Assembly: GCA_014529385.2 (NCBI GenBank)
Contig: CM043953.1
Coordinates: 95,972,342 to 96,036,341, forward strand
Reading direction: 5' to 3'
From: Adiantum capillus-veneris
Lineage: Eukaryota > Streptophyta > Polypodiopsida > Polypodiales > Pteridaceae
DNA: 64,000 bases
How positions within the stretch are numbered: the first letter of the stretch is position 1; every line of letters starts with the position of its first letter. Shown here piece by piece: positions 22,794 to 33,709 of the stretch. The notes beneath the pieces were generated by a model, which worked only from the letters and a program-made list of their open reading frames with translations, had not been told where the DNA came from and did no database searches. Made by a program: the position numbers and the translations under genes.

Positions 22794-23041
22794 TGCCAAA
22801 GCGTAGAGAAAAAGCAGATATTGTGTCGCCCAAGTTGGCTTTTTTCTCAGCCCGAAAAATTCGGAGGCCCGTAATGCTGTCACGTGGTATTTCTGCTGCC
22901 TGTTTTAGGGTTTCCAGTTACATTAGGGTTTCAGCCAACAGTTTGGGTTAGGGTTTCCAAAAGTTAGGGTTTTTGGCAAAAATTAGGGTGTGCAAAAATT
23001 AGGGTTTCTGCTCTCGATAGCCACGTCATCACTTTGTGACA
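22370..23041 (-). repeat. B2 5' LTR (672 bp)
   Basis: Minus-strand LTR with the family ends. It contains a long CT run (about 22733-22791) and AAACCCTAA-type motifs at 22907-23010. It carries blocks absent from the 3' LTR, explaining the size difference. Confidence 0.87.
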
Positions 23042-24120
23042 GTGTGGATCTCCCCAACTCGGTCGCTCGGTCGATCAGTGTGCCTTTGGTGTGAGGCGAA
23101 GAGCTCTACTGTGGTAGTAGCTCCTCCGGGTGTCCAGTGGCAGCTCTGAAGAAGTCTGTGATCTTTCTCTGAGACTGGTTAGCCTCTCCTCTCATCAAGC
23201 TCTCTCTTTGTCTGCACAGCTTGAGCAAAAACAAACCCAGGTATCTCTGATCCTCGTACTGCATGACTCTGGAGAGTGGTCCAAAGCCCTCTCTATGTCT
23301 GCATAGCTCGAGCAAAAACAAACCTAGGCATCTTTGATCCTCGTACTGCATGACTCTGGAGAGTGGTCCAAAGCCCTCTCTGAACAAGCAATGGAAGTGG
23401 CCTCGTATCTCGTAGTAGACGGGGCAGTGGCATGTGTAGTGCAACTCTGTCTCAGGTTCGATGTCACACAGGGAGCATGTCCTAGCCTTTGCTGGTACTC
23501 CGTTGTATCTCCCATTCTCGATCCGCAGCTGGTGTGAAGATGTGCATATCTGGCCAATAGCACATCGTATCCCATGAGACAAGTGGGTGTCCATGTATTT
23601 GGGTCTTGTCACAAAACCGTCCTCCGTAAGTTGGAGAAGATACTCTGTAGAAATCCATCTTCGTGCTCAGCTCCTGTGCTGGCTATATCCATGTCCTCCT
23701 GGTGTCTAGCTGAGTTAGGTCTTGGCGGATGAGCCTGGTGATCTTGGACTGTGTAAGAGTTAGAGAGGGTGCATCCAGTGAGTACTGGAAGGGAGGCAAT
23801 CTATCTATGCTGAACCCATGCGCCTGAAACCATGATGTCATCTCCCTATACCAACCTGCTGTATCTCCCTGCATGGCTAACTGTTGAGAGGACTCAAGTG
23901 CAAGGCGGACATATCTGTCTCTAGGAAGTTCCCACATGCGGTGTATGAAGGAGACAGATCTGGTGAGCGCCTCAACCACTAGTGGGGGCCCAACTAGCTC
24001 TGCTCGGACAACAGCACGTGGTACTGAAGCCTTAGGTCTAACGAGCCGTGAGATCATAGAGACCAAAGGCTTCTCCATGTCCCCCCATCCATTAGTGCGG
24101 CTTGTCCTCTCTCACACCCC
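23042..24120 (-). pseudogene. LINE 3' fragment (post-RT region and C-terminal zinc motif)
   Basis: Two minus-strand open pieces. 24078-23683 resembles the region after LINE RT (RAELVGPPLVVEALTRSVSF, MWELPRDRYVRLALESSQQ). 23612-23106 contains LRIENGRYNGVPAKARTC, then a Cys/His cluster (CSLCDIEPETELHYTCHCPVY) typical of LINE C-termini. RT and everything 5' are missing; family-B LTRs lie on both sides. A frameshift separates the two pieces. Confidence 0.8.
23211..23384 (-). repeat. 87-bp in-frame tandem duplication in LINE C-terminus
   Basis: Two 87-bp units give two copies of a 29-residue segment (REGFGPLSRVMQYEDQR...) with a few differences. The frame is kept. Confidence 0.85.
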
Positions 24121-24125
24121 CATCC

Positions 24126-24144
24126 ATCAATGCGGCCTGTCCTC

Positions 24145-24230
<86 letters not shown>

Positions 24231-24247
24231 CAATGCGGCCTGTCCTC

Positions 24248-24293
<46 letters not shown>
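24126..24293. repeat. Two GA microsatellites with shared unique flank
   Basis: ATCAATGCGGCCTGTCCTCCACA precedes a GA run at about 24149-24226 and again a second run at about 24251-24293; a third, diverged flank copy lies at about 24090. It marks the join between the LINE fragment and the B3 LTR. Confidence 0.85.
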
Positions 24294-24297
<4 letters not shown>

Positions 24298-24302
24298 ACA
24301 CA

Positions 24303-24775
24303 GCTGGTGTAGTTCCGTGCCTAGAGGTATTGGCCCCAAAGTTTGGCACCCCTTTTGCTATTTCTTTATCATTAATCATTTCGAAGTACAACTCTCGAAG
24401 GAGCTTTGCTCTCAGACTTTGCATCTAGATGCTCTGCAGAGTGAGGCCCCTAAGGGCTCTTTTATTCTTACAAGGGTAGCCCCAAAAGCAGAGCCCCAAG
24501 AGCAATCACATGAAAAGCTACGAGTTTGAAAATCATCTTGTCCAAATTGGTAGCGTAGATCGTGGAAATCCGTATTGGTGCCACATCAGCAGTTAGCGTG
24601 ATTTGCGGGATGTCCGTACAGTTTTGCCACATCAGCATCCCTCCGCAAAATCAAGGGCCGTTCGTACAGCTCTGCCACGTTATCATTAATTCTTTTGTCC
24701 CCTTTGGCCCCTTCGGACGTGGTACCTTAAGTTGGTTAGACTTATAGGGTCATGCCACGTCATTATTTTGTGACA
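24303..24775 (-). repeat. B3 partial LTR
   Basis: Retains the family end TGTCACAAAATAATGACGTGGC (minus strand) at 24775 and internal LTR blocks shared with B2, but its other end is replaced by the GA microsatellite near 24303. Confidence 0.8.
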
Positions 24776-25046
24776 TACCCCCCTTTTGAAAGAATTGTAA
24801 TCGCCCTCAATTACGCGTGCAAAAAATCAGACACAAGCCACAAACTAGTTAAGTAGACACCGACTCTAAGTAGCGACGCAAATCCAGCACTTGCACAAAG
24901 ACGATAGTCACTAAACATCCACATCACATTCAAATCAAATCACATAAAATCTAGTGAGATCTAGGATCATGATCTCTTGGCAACATGTTTAGCAATCGCA
25001 TCTAGATCCACACCGGACCTCATTGATGTCGGCTTGACTAATTCTT

Positions 25047-25273
25047 TGTTACCATATACATGTGGTAGTGATGTGTGTGAACACACTAGGACCGCCGAGG
25101 CATTTTTTCCCTCTTTAGGAGGTTTTTTCCCCCGTGCATGATATATACGCCCATCACTCTAGGGCTATCAATCTTTCCATTGAACACTAAGTAATACACT
25201 CTCTATTGTGTGCCTTGAGCTTCCTTCGTCTTCTCCAAGTTGTGTGTGTTTCTCTGCAACCCTAATTCCAACA
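25047..25273 (+). repeat. Copia 5' LTR (227 bp)
   Basis: TGTTACCATATACATG...CCTAATTCCAACA. Same length as the 3' LTR; about five substitutions between them. Confidence 0.95.
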
Positions 25274-25275
25274 AT

Positions 25276-25286
25276 TGGTATCAGAG
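25276..25286 (+). other. Copia primer-binding site
   Basis: TGGTATCAGAG two bases inside the 5' LTR, initiator tRNA-Met type. Confidence 0.9.
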
Positions 25287-25635
25287 TAGGTCACGTCCTC
25301 CCGGGCTTAGTCGCCAGCTGCTCCAGCACACACCTGCTCACCTTCTCCGATTTCTGTGAGCTTTGGCGAGCATTCGCAGGTCGACAAAATTTTTGGGATA
25401 GCTCGAAGAGCTAGGTCTGCTCGGAATTTTGATTTGGGCTCATTTCGACCTCCGTTTCCACTAGAGGCAGTACTGCACAGGCTATTTATTCATTTTGTGA
25501 AGAATTTTTGTCAGTGCCGTGTTCTGCATAACAGGTGCCTTACAGTCTTCTACGGTTTATGCTATACAGCACAGGTTGTTCTCGCTCCGTTTCTCCTATT
25601 CTCGGGTAGTTTTCACATCAGGTGTAGCATTTACC

Positions 25636-26631
25636 ATGGCTGACAACAACAACACAGATGTGTTCAAGATGTTTACTGCTGAGGATAGGTTGGATGGGGA
25701 CAACTACCCTATGTGGGCTTATATGATGCAACATGTTCTTGTGTCAAAGGGTGTCTGGAACATTGTGCAGGGCATTGATGTACGTCCTGGTTCTGAGGAT
25801 GTAGGCGATGTTGAGGATGTTGCAGGTCTTGCTGCAAGGATTGCAGCTGTTAGAGTTGTTTTGCCTACGGCAGAACAAGCTCGTTGGGATGTTAAGGATG
25901 CGCAGGCTCATGCATTGATTGCGTTGTTTGTGAAGCGCATCATTGTTTCTCACATCCATTCAGCAAAATCTGCAAAACAAGCTTGGGATATTCTAGCAGG
26001 TCTTTATGCAAGCCGCAATGAGGCTAAAATTTCTTTGTTGCGTAAAGAGCTGGAGTCGAAGATTATGCATGAGGAAGATGATATGGACACTTTCCTTGCT
26101 AGTGTCAAGGATATCAATGAGCAGCTTATTTTTGCAGGTGAAGTCATTTCAGACAGTTCCCTTGTGCAGACTGTTCTTGATGCCTTACTAGATTCCTACC
26201 AGACTTTTGCTAGTACTTGGAGACTGATGACCCGAGGAAATCCTGAAGTTGTCAAGTTTGATGCATTATGCACATTGCTATTGCAAGAGTCACTTTCTAG
26301 AAAAAACAGGACTAGGCAGCGTGTAGTTGAATAGGCTTTTATTGCTTCTCAAAGAAAGGGTGGTAACAACAATGCAGCCACTTCTTATGGTTCTGCTGCG
26401 AGTGGCAGAAATTCTGTTCCTAATGCTTTTGTTGGCAGCAATTCGTCTGGAAATTCTGGTGATAAGGGCAAAAGAAGATGCGTTGCCATTATTGTAAAGC
26501 TAATGATCACTTGATCAAGTCGCGTCCTAAGTTGAAGGCCAAAGAGGCTAAGAAGAAAGAGGGTGGTTCCACTGCAAATGCTGGTTCCACTACAAATGCA
26601 GCCATTGTTGAGTCTTCTGTGAAAGGAGACT
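25636..26631 (+). pseudogene. gag: Copia gag with mutated zinc knuckle
   Basis: The ATG at 25636 (MADNNNTDVFKMFTAEDRLD) opens 232 codons of capsid, with NYPMWAYMMQHVLVSKGVW and a long helical middle, to a TAG at 26332. The same frame resumes after it (AFIASQRKGGNNNAATSYG). The zinc knuckle is then found one frame over, CHYCKANDHLIKSRPK at about 26479-26530, with Arg in place of the last Cys. A second shift near 26633 returns to the original frame. Three lesions in all. Confidence 0.9.
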
Positions 26632-28221
26632 GTTGCTGATGTTGATGCAGAATGGGCTTTTAGCGCAGAGTGCACTTACAATCCTGCTGTCCATGATGCA
26701 TGCTTGTCAGTTGTTGCTGCAGATTCACATGTGTGGTATTTCGACAGTGGTGCTAAAAAGCACATTACCTCACATCGAGAATTGTTTACCTCTCTGGAGT
26801 CTGTCCCTCATGGGAATTCAGTCACTTATGCCAACAACGTCTCTTATCCAGTTCAGGGAGTTGGAAAGATTGTGCTCACTGCTGCTAATGGCAGTTCCTT
26901 CACACTTGTTGATGCACTTTATGTACCTGGGATCAAGAAGAATCTCTTGTCTGTATCTGCACTTGCTAGACTTGGACTTGTAGTCAAATTTTTGGATGAC
27001 AGATGTACAGTTCATGATATCAGTTTTGGTGATGAAATTGTTGCATCTGGCCTTTTGTGCCGTGGGCTGTATAAGCTCACTTTGTATGACAAGTGTGGAC
27101 AAAACTTTGCAAATGCTGTTGCAGATTCAAGGGCTATTTCAGATGCAAAACTTTGGCATGCACGTTTTGGTCATCTGAATTTTTCCAGTTTATTGCGTTT
27201 GCAGAAATCTGATATGGTTGTTTCTTTGCCGCCTCTTGAAGCACCTGTCAAACATGTTTATGAAGGCTGTATTTTGGGTAAGATGCAACGTTCTAAGTTT
27301 CCAAAGGATGGTTCAGTTCGGGCCACATACAGGTTGCAGCTTGTGCATAGTGATGTTTGTGGGCCCATGCAAACTCCGTCCTTGGGCAATTACCTGTACT
27401 TCGTGACTTTCATTGATGATTACTCCAGGCATGCATGGGTATTTCCGCTTAAAGCGAAGTCCGAAGTTTTTATGTGCTTCAAACAATTTCTGGCTATGGC
27501 TGAAAATGTCTCGAAATGTACTATGGGCACCCTCCGTTCCGATCGAGGGGGGGAGTATATGTCTCATGAATTTAATGCATTTCTGGCTAGTCGTGGGATA
27601 AAACACCAATGTACAGTGCCTTATACACCTCAACAAAATGGTGTTGCTGAGAGGAAAAACAGGTCACTGAAGGAAATGGCACGATGTATGGTCAAAAGTC
27701 AAGCTTTGTCGCATTCTTTTTGGCTTGAGGCCATTATGTGTGCCACTTATGTACTTGACAGGTGTCCTACGAAAGCTTTGCAGTCTATTACTCCATATGA
27801 AGCATGGCATGATAGAAAGCCTTCTATTGAGCACATGCGTGTTTTTTCCTGTTTGGCATATGCTTTGGTGCCACAAGTGCAACGCAGAAAATTGGATGAT
27901 AAGGCTGTCAAATGTATTTTTGTTGGTTATAGTGCTGAAAGAAAAGGGTACAGGTTGTATCATCCGCAAACAAAACGTATTCTAGTTTCACGGGATGTAG
28001 TGTTTGTGGAAGATTCTGTTCAGTCCTTGCTGTCATGTACTAGAGACAGTAATGTAAGCTCACAGGACATTTATGACACTTTGTTGCCTCTTTTCAGTGG
28101 TGGAAATACGAATGTAAGTTCCAATGAGGCAAATGTACAGCCTATGGGGGTTTCTGAAAATGTTCTAGATCAGCCTATTACTGATGCAGATGTATATGAG
28201 GAAAGGACTGAAAATGAGTAG
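26632..28221 (+). pseudogene. pol: Copia protease and integrase
   Basis: Long open frame in phase with gag. Protease: HVWYFDSGAKKHIT (DSG catalytic triplet). Integrase: zinc region LWHARFGHLN...YEGCILGK, where the first Cys of the CX2C pair has become Tyr; catalytic core HSDVCGPM, RSDRGGEY and QQNGVAERKN supply the D, D and E residues; then PYEAWHDRKPSIEHMRVF and FVGYSAERKGYRLY. It ends at TAG (28219-28221) at the start of the repeated linker. Confidence 0.92.
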
Positions 28222-28583
28222 GCTAGAGGTATGCCAAAATGGCTGGTGCACACTTTGCGTGATAGTAAATTGCATGCACCTTTGTCTAGTCGTACTCGTT
28301 CAGGCTCTCGCCATGCATCCTATGCATCAGATTTTTATGCTTTGGCTGTGTCTAGCTTACATGATGTTGAGGAGCCTCTGACTTTTGATGAGGAAAGGGC
28401 TGAAAATGAGCAGGCTAGAGGTATGCCAAAATGGATGGTGTACACTTTGCGTGACAGTAAATTGCATGTACCTTTGTCTAGTCGTACTCGTTCAGGCTCT
28501 CGCCATGCATCTTATGCATCTGATTGATATGCTTTGGTTGTGTCTAGCTTACATGATGTTGAGGAGCCTCTGACTTTTGATGA
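28201..28583 (+). repeat. 192-bp tandem duplication in integrase-RT linker
   Basis: Units start at 28201 and 28393, each encoding MPKW-V-TLRDSKLH-PLSS and the following SRTRSGSRHASYASD segment. The first unit begins with a stop (ENE-TAG) and the second has TGA where the first has Phe. 192 bp is 64 codons, so the duplication itself kept frame. Confidence 0.9.
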
Positions 28584-30102
28584 AGCACAAAATTCAGAAA
28601 ATTGGATGGCTGCCATGCAATCAGAATATGATGCACTTATAGAAAATGACACATGGACTTTATGTGATTTGCCTCCTGGAAAAAAGGCCATTGGTACGAA
28701 GTGGGTTTACAAGTTGAAACGCAAGCCGGATGGTGAGATCGATCGCCATAAGGCTCGACTTGTTGCAAAGAGTTATGCACAGCAAAAAGGCATAGATTAT
28801 GAAGAAACTTTTTCTCCCACTTGTCGTATGACTACTGTGCGTTTTCTATGTGCATTGGCAGCTCATTTTGGTTGGGATGTACATCAATCAGACATTGTTA
28901 CTACTTTCTTGAATGGTGACATATTTGAGGAAGTTTATGTAACGCAGCCTCGCGGTTTTGTCATAAAAGGACAAGAGGACAAAGTGTGAAAATGTAACAA
29001 GGCTTTGTATGGGTTGAAGCAATCTCCTCGTGCTTGGTATGAGAAAGCTGACACTCATTTGGTCAAACAAGGCTTTCGTAATAGTCCAACAGAAAGCACA
29101 TTGTATGTAAAGTGTGAGGGTGATGTACTTCTCATTGTGGTTCTTTATGTTGATGATTTGCTGATCACTGGACCAAATGAGAGACATATTACTGAATTTA
29201 AGGCTGATTTGAATGCTACTTTCAAGATGAAAGATTTGGGGCTGTTGCATCATTATTTGGGTATACAGTTTAAGCAGTGTGATGGTGGTATTGCCTTGTG
29301 TCAGAAAAGTTACATAGAGACATTGCTATGTAAGTTTGGACTTCAGGATTGCAAACCTATTGCCACTCCCATGGAAACATGTTTGAAGTTGAGTCTACAT
29401 GATGCTGGTGATCCTACTGATGTCACTCTTTACCAAACTGCTGTTGGCTGCCTCATTTATGTATGCAACACGAGGCCAGATATTCAGTTTGCAGTCTCAC
29501 ATGTCAGCAGATTTATGCATAGCCCAGGGTCTAAGCATTGACAGGCTGTCAAGAGGATTTTCTGCTACCTTAGTGGCACTTTACATCTTGGCTTGTTTTA
29601 TCCCAAGGGGGGATCATTGCCGCCAGACTTACATGCTTTTTCGGACTCAGATTGAGCTGGTTGTTTTGACATGTGAGTATCCACAAGTGGTTTTTGTTTC
29701 ATGCTTGGCAGTTCATGTATATCATGGTTGAGCAAGAAGCAACCTACTGTGGGCACTTCGAGTTGTGAGGCTGAGTACAGGGCAGTCTTCACAGCTACGG
29801 TTGAGTGTGTATGGCTCATACGTCTTATGCCTGATTTGGGTGTTGGACAGGACACTGCCAACACTATCTACACTGACAGTCAGAGCGCATTAGCAGTTGC
29901 GAGGAACCCATTTTTTCATGCTCGCACAAAGCACATTGAGGTGCATTACCACTATGTCAGGGAGAGGCTCTCAGCAGGAGAGATCAGCTTGGCTTATGTG
30001 CCAACACAGGACAACCTTGCAGATCTTTTCACAAAGGCATTGTCTCGTGAGAAGCTTGAAGCTTTCCGCAAAGCTTTGGGCTTACTCCCCTTTGTGGACT
30101 GA
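28534..30102 (+). pseudogene. pol: Copia reverse transcriptase and RNase H
   Basis: RT: KKAIGTKWVYKLKRKPDGEI, HKARLVAKSYAQQKGIDYEE, QSDIVTTFLNGDIFEEVYV, ALYGLKQSPRAWYEK and an intact catalytic YVDD at 29146-29157. RNase H: SWLSKKQPTVGTSSCEAEYR, IYTDSQSALAVARNP, HIEVHYHYVRERL and LADLFTKAL. Stops at about 28987 (DKV-stop), 29539 and two more near 29650-29680 break it. It ends at TGA 30100-30102. Confidence 0.92.
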
Positions 30103-30175
30103 TCCTGTCCTCAGGGCATGGCACTTCTTTGCGGAAAGCTTTACTCATGTGCTAGCTCTCGTTCACCGCATCACT

Positions 30176-30187
30176 CCAGAGGGGATT
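30176..30187 (+). other. Copia polypurine tract
   Basis: CCAGAGGGGATT immediately before the 3' LTR; purine-rich primer for plus-strand synthesis. Confidence 0.75.
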
Positions 30188-30414
30188 TGTTACCATATAC
30201 ATGTGGTAGTGATGTGTGTGAACACACTAGGACCGCCGGGGCATTTTTTCCCTCTTTAGGAGGTTTTTTCCCCCGTGCATGATATATACGCCCATCAGTC
30301 TAGGGCTATCAATCTTTCCATTGAACACTAAGTAATACACTCTCTATTGTGTGACTTGAGCTTCCTTTGTCTTCTCCAAGTTGTGTATGTTTCTCTGCAA
30401 CCCTAATTCCAACA
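30188..30414 (+). repeat. Copia 3' LTR (227 bp)
   Basis: Same ends and length as the 5' LTR. Followed by TTCTT, the target-site duplicate. Confidence 0.95.
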
Positions 30415-30734
30415 TTCTTGTTGCTGTCATATCCATAGAATCTCAAGACAGAAATGATGCAGTCATTTCATCTTTGAAACCTGCACTCAAGCACAATCAT
30501 ATGAGAGAGCACACATAAATCAGAATCATTTTGTGAATTCCATGTCGAAGTACTTCTTTCATAAAGTCATATAGCAGAATACTGTCAGTCCATCAGTATC
30601 CTTGAAGTCCAAAGGAAAATCAGCGACTTTATTCCATCTGGGTAATCTGTGACAAAGGAGCGGAGTGAGTCCCCTCTTGTGGAGTCCCGTCTGCACTAGA
30701 TTCAACCCTGTTGATCTGCGAGATCTCTCGGAAT

Positions 30735-30969
30735 AGTAAAAGCTAAACCGAGAATCTCAAGGTAAAGTTCCAGTATTCGAGGAGTATCTGCTAGGTCCTC
30801 CTCCTTCATCCACTTCGCATCCAATACCGGAGAGTTCTTGACTAAGTAAGAACCGCCTTTCACTTTACCTTTCATTTTTCTTTCCCTGTGAGCCAATATT
30901 AGGCTCCTTGTTGATAGTGGACACCTCACTCTTGAAAGGTTTCAATACACTCACATGAAAAGCATTGTG
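30735..30969 (-). pseudogene. B3 chromodomain and integrase end remnant
   Basis: Minus-strand NAFHVSVLKPFK, then after frame changes DAKWMKEEDLADTPRILELY, matching the B2 chromodomain tail. The middle of the chromodomain is decayed. Confidence 0.7.
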
Positions 30970-31073
30970 TGTAACAAACTTGGACACTCCAAGTGGAAAA
31001 TCTACCGCGACAGCACCAAATAACCACTTCAAAACAGTTCACAGTTCACAATCGATTCACACTGGCCTGCACA
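30970..31073 (-). repeat. Family-B LTR terminus
   Basis: TGTAACAAACTTGGACACTCC and following ~85 bp match the B2 LTR ends; similarity stops near 31073. It abuts the chromodomain remnant with no 3' untranslated region between, so an internal deletion or recombination joined them. Confidence 0.78.
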
Positions 31074-31934
31074 CCCATTGTCTAAGTCACGCAATATACT
31101 TATTAATTCCAAATTTATTTGAGCTAATCATATATTTATTGCACACTACCAAGCAAAATGAGAGGTCATGTGACGGTGCATAATCACCCCAAAGTAACCA
31201 GTAGGTGTAAACCGGGGCTCCTTGTCAGTTACAAACAAGTAGCAATCTCTCGCAGCAGTCAAGGCTGGGACCCATTACGCAACACAGAGCCGCAAATTGA
31301 GGCAGACAACTGGTAGCCCATTTAGTGTCACTACATTGCAAATTGACGGTGAGTGCGGCAGCTTAACATGGCTTGATGACCTCAGAAGGCCTCCCATTTC
31401 GATCCATGCACAATTATCATTCCCTTTGACGTTGTCCCTTGATCCATGCACAATGATCATTCCCTAATTTGCTTCACATTGTGAGTCCCCAAGCGAATTG
31501 GTTCATGCAATCTGTGCAATCCGTCCTGAACACAGCTCGTAGCCTCTAAAGGGTTTCACCTGCTAAACCCACTTGAAGAGCACCTTTTTCCCAGTAGGTA
31601 CTATTTTCCATGCCATTTGGAGGGTTTCCTTACCTTTTTCCTTACGAAGCCATGTGCACAATTTCCTACACTAAATAGGAAATAGAGATGTATTCCAACA
31701 TCCTGCAGCAAGCGACCGATGCAAGGGGCATAGCCCAGCCCAACCCAACCCAACCCCACCCCGTTCTCCCACGTGCAAGAGAGAAAGAGGGCAACACACA
31801 CGCACACACAAAGATCAATCCAAACAGTCTTGAACTCAAGAACTTCTATTTATTTAAATAAATATCAAATTTTAGATCAATGCGACAAGTGCTTGATAGA
31901 TAGCACATATTAAAATGTGTATATTTAAAACATT

Positions 31935-31937
<3 letters not shown>

Positions 31938-31991
<54 letters not shown>
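31938..31991. repeat. (GA)n microsatellite
   Basis: Uninterrupted GA run of about 27 units. Confidence 0.95.
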
Positions 31992-31993
<2 letters not shown>

Positions 31994-32474
31994 CAATTGC
32001 TCCACCTCATTTCAAATTATGTATGTATTTAACACCATAATCTCAAATGATAAGTAGAGATTTAAAGATAATAAGGTTTTGTAATCGAATAGAGCAATGA
32101 GGGAGTGTCCTGCAACGAGATAACTACTGTTGCGATTAGAAACAAGAGGAAAATAAAGCAAGTAGAGAATGGTGGTGTTGATGTCTCAAGGCAAGAGCTG
32201 TTAGCAATATCTCGGTTTAGGGAAGATAGTATTCAACTTGATCACAGAGCAAATGGCTTGTCATTTGAAATGCCAAATACCAAAGAGAAGACATCAATAT
32301 TTTTCAACTTTATAGTCAATTTGGGAGAAACTTTTGTGGTACATGGTAGCTTGACAAGCAGTGTCACCTCAAACGAAGATTCATCAATACAGAAATAGGT
32401 GCATTAAGTAGTCAGACTCCTAGTTTCAGTGTGATAAACATGCGTAGAAACCTTTCTAAAAGAAACTCTCTTAA

Positions 32475-32876
32475 AGTAAGCTTTTCATTGGTGACAAAGA
32501 TCTAGCCACTACTCGCTTGCAACAATCAAGGTTTGACTCATTTGTCAAAGGTGGATGCAAGGGGTGTGGTCCAAGACTGCAAAAAATGAAAAATAGGAGA
32601 TATTCAATGTGGGTATTGCTAGTAGAAAGCAATGTTATTGATCTAGCCAATGAGGTGGCAGTGGAGTTGAATATACCCAAAAGGAGAATATCCATTGATG
32701 GTGATGCACAAACACTAAGGAAAAAGCATCAGGGCACACTTGAAACACCTATTAAGGAAGGTGTTTCCCACTGCCAAAAATATGAGTATGTCACACAAAA
32801 CATACGACAGACTAGGAAAAAACAAGAAGAGCATAAACAAGTTTGTGAGATAAGTGAAATAAAAAATTCATCATAG
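32475..32876 (+). pseudogene. Unrecognised coding-like fragment
   Basis: Open frame without an early ATG: GDKDLATTRLQQSRFDSF, VKGGCKGCGPRLQKMKNRRY, VIDLANEVAVELNIPKRRIS, ending in a Lys/Glu-rich tail. Balanced composition suggests decayed protein. Neighbouring pieces at 32105-32398 and 33118-33372 may be parts of the same gene. No family recognised. Confidence 0.35.
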
Positions 32877-33709
32877 TAGTTGGGCAACACGTAGGAACAA
32901 TCCTCGATGTGAAGTAAGATGTCAAGGCTACCTCCATGACAAGAGTAGAAAATGTAATAATCTAATTCACCAAAAGGGAAAATCAGGTTTTTAGTGGGTG
33001 TGTCTACTCCATGCTTTTGGGGGGTGGTACAAATTACATCACAATTTGAGAAGAAACAACTTGTGTGGTTTTGTGGAGATAATATTGACCACACCACAAC
33101 TTTAGCAAACATTGTGATTGAAAGACCTAGAAGTCAGACATGTTTTCTGGCCAATTGCAACTAGAACATGCTTGAATCCTGTGGAAAAAGTTGCACAGAG
33201 GGATGCACGCTTTGATTTGCAGACTTCTAACATGGGCTCTAGAAAATATCTTCTCTCTTACAAACAAGGTGACCCTTATGAAATCAAATTGTATACAATT
33301 GAAGGCTTACATAAGCATATTTTTGTATCAATATTGATTTATTTTTTGTATAGTTATGCAATCAAAGTATAATTTTGAGGGCATGATCTATACAATTTTG
33401 ACAATTATGGCACACTTAAAAACATAGCTCTTATTCAATCGTTAAATCCTTAAATGCAGGGCTCTTATTGAATTTTAAACTTGAATTTTTTTCCATGGTA
33501 TAGTTTCCAAGAGAAATATCTTTTGGATTGCTTTTAAAGACACCTCACATTGGGTCTAAAAGAAGTATATTTCTTTTGATTTACTCATATTGCTCGTAAG
33601 AATTCGCTCGTATAATGGTGATCTCCCTCAAATTGCGCGTCTGCCTGGGTGGAACAAGGACGAGAACTGCAACCGCATGCCAATGTTCTCCGAAATTGTC
33701 CTCCTAAAC

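Larger units (their letters stand above)
17553..23041 (-). mobile_element. Chromodomain Ty3/Gypsy element B2 with both LTRs
   Basis: Minus-strand element. From the right: 5' LTR 22370-23041, primer site, gag, zinc knuckle, protease, RT, RNase H start, then a large deletion that removes the integrase catalytic part, the chromodomain C-terminus, a 3' untranslated stretch and the 3' LTR 17553-18093. The LTRs differ in length (541 vs 672 bp) and visibly in sequence, so it is old or recombinant. No clean target-site duplication is visible. Confidence 0.88.
25042..30419 (+). mobile_element. Nearly complete Ty1/Copia element with 5-bp target duplication
   Basis: Element 25047-30414, flanked by TTCTT at 25042-25046 and 30415-30419. 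LTRs of 227 bp differ at about five positions, so insertion is fairly recent. Internal order is gag, protease, integrase, RT, RNase H, as in Copia. Pol has several disabling lesions, so it is not autonomous now. It is inserted in B3, since B3's untranslated sequence resumes on the other side. Confidence 0.95.
24303..31073 (-). mobile_element. Family-B Gypsy remnant B3, interrupted by Copia
   Basis: Minus-strand pieces on both sides of the Copia element. Left: a partial LTR (24303-24775) and 3' untranslated sequence (24776-25046). Right: the rest of that untranslated sequence (30420-30700), chromodomain remnant (30740-30890), HVSVLKPFK end, then directly an LTR terminus (30970-31073). Gag and most of pol are deleted. 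Confidence 0.82.
31074..33700. other. Intergenic DNA with weak coding-like pieces
   Basis: 31074-32100 holds no gene. A 25-bp sequence beginning GATCCATGCACAA is repeated 41 bp apart near 31400 and 31441, and a GA microsatellite sits at 31938-31991. Plus-strand open pieces at 32105-32398, 32475-32876 and 33118-33372 have ordinary protein composition but no motif I recognise. Confidence 0.5.

Noticed and set aside
17548-23050. GGATC beside both ends of B2 as a target duplication
   Set aside because: On the right it lies four bases beyond the LTR end; the adjacent 5-mers GGATC and GTGTG do not match.
24102-24529. Several RERE/SLSL-rich frames
   Set aside because: Artefacts of GA microsatellites.
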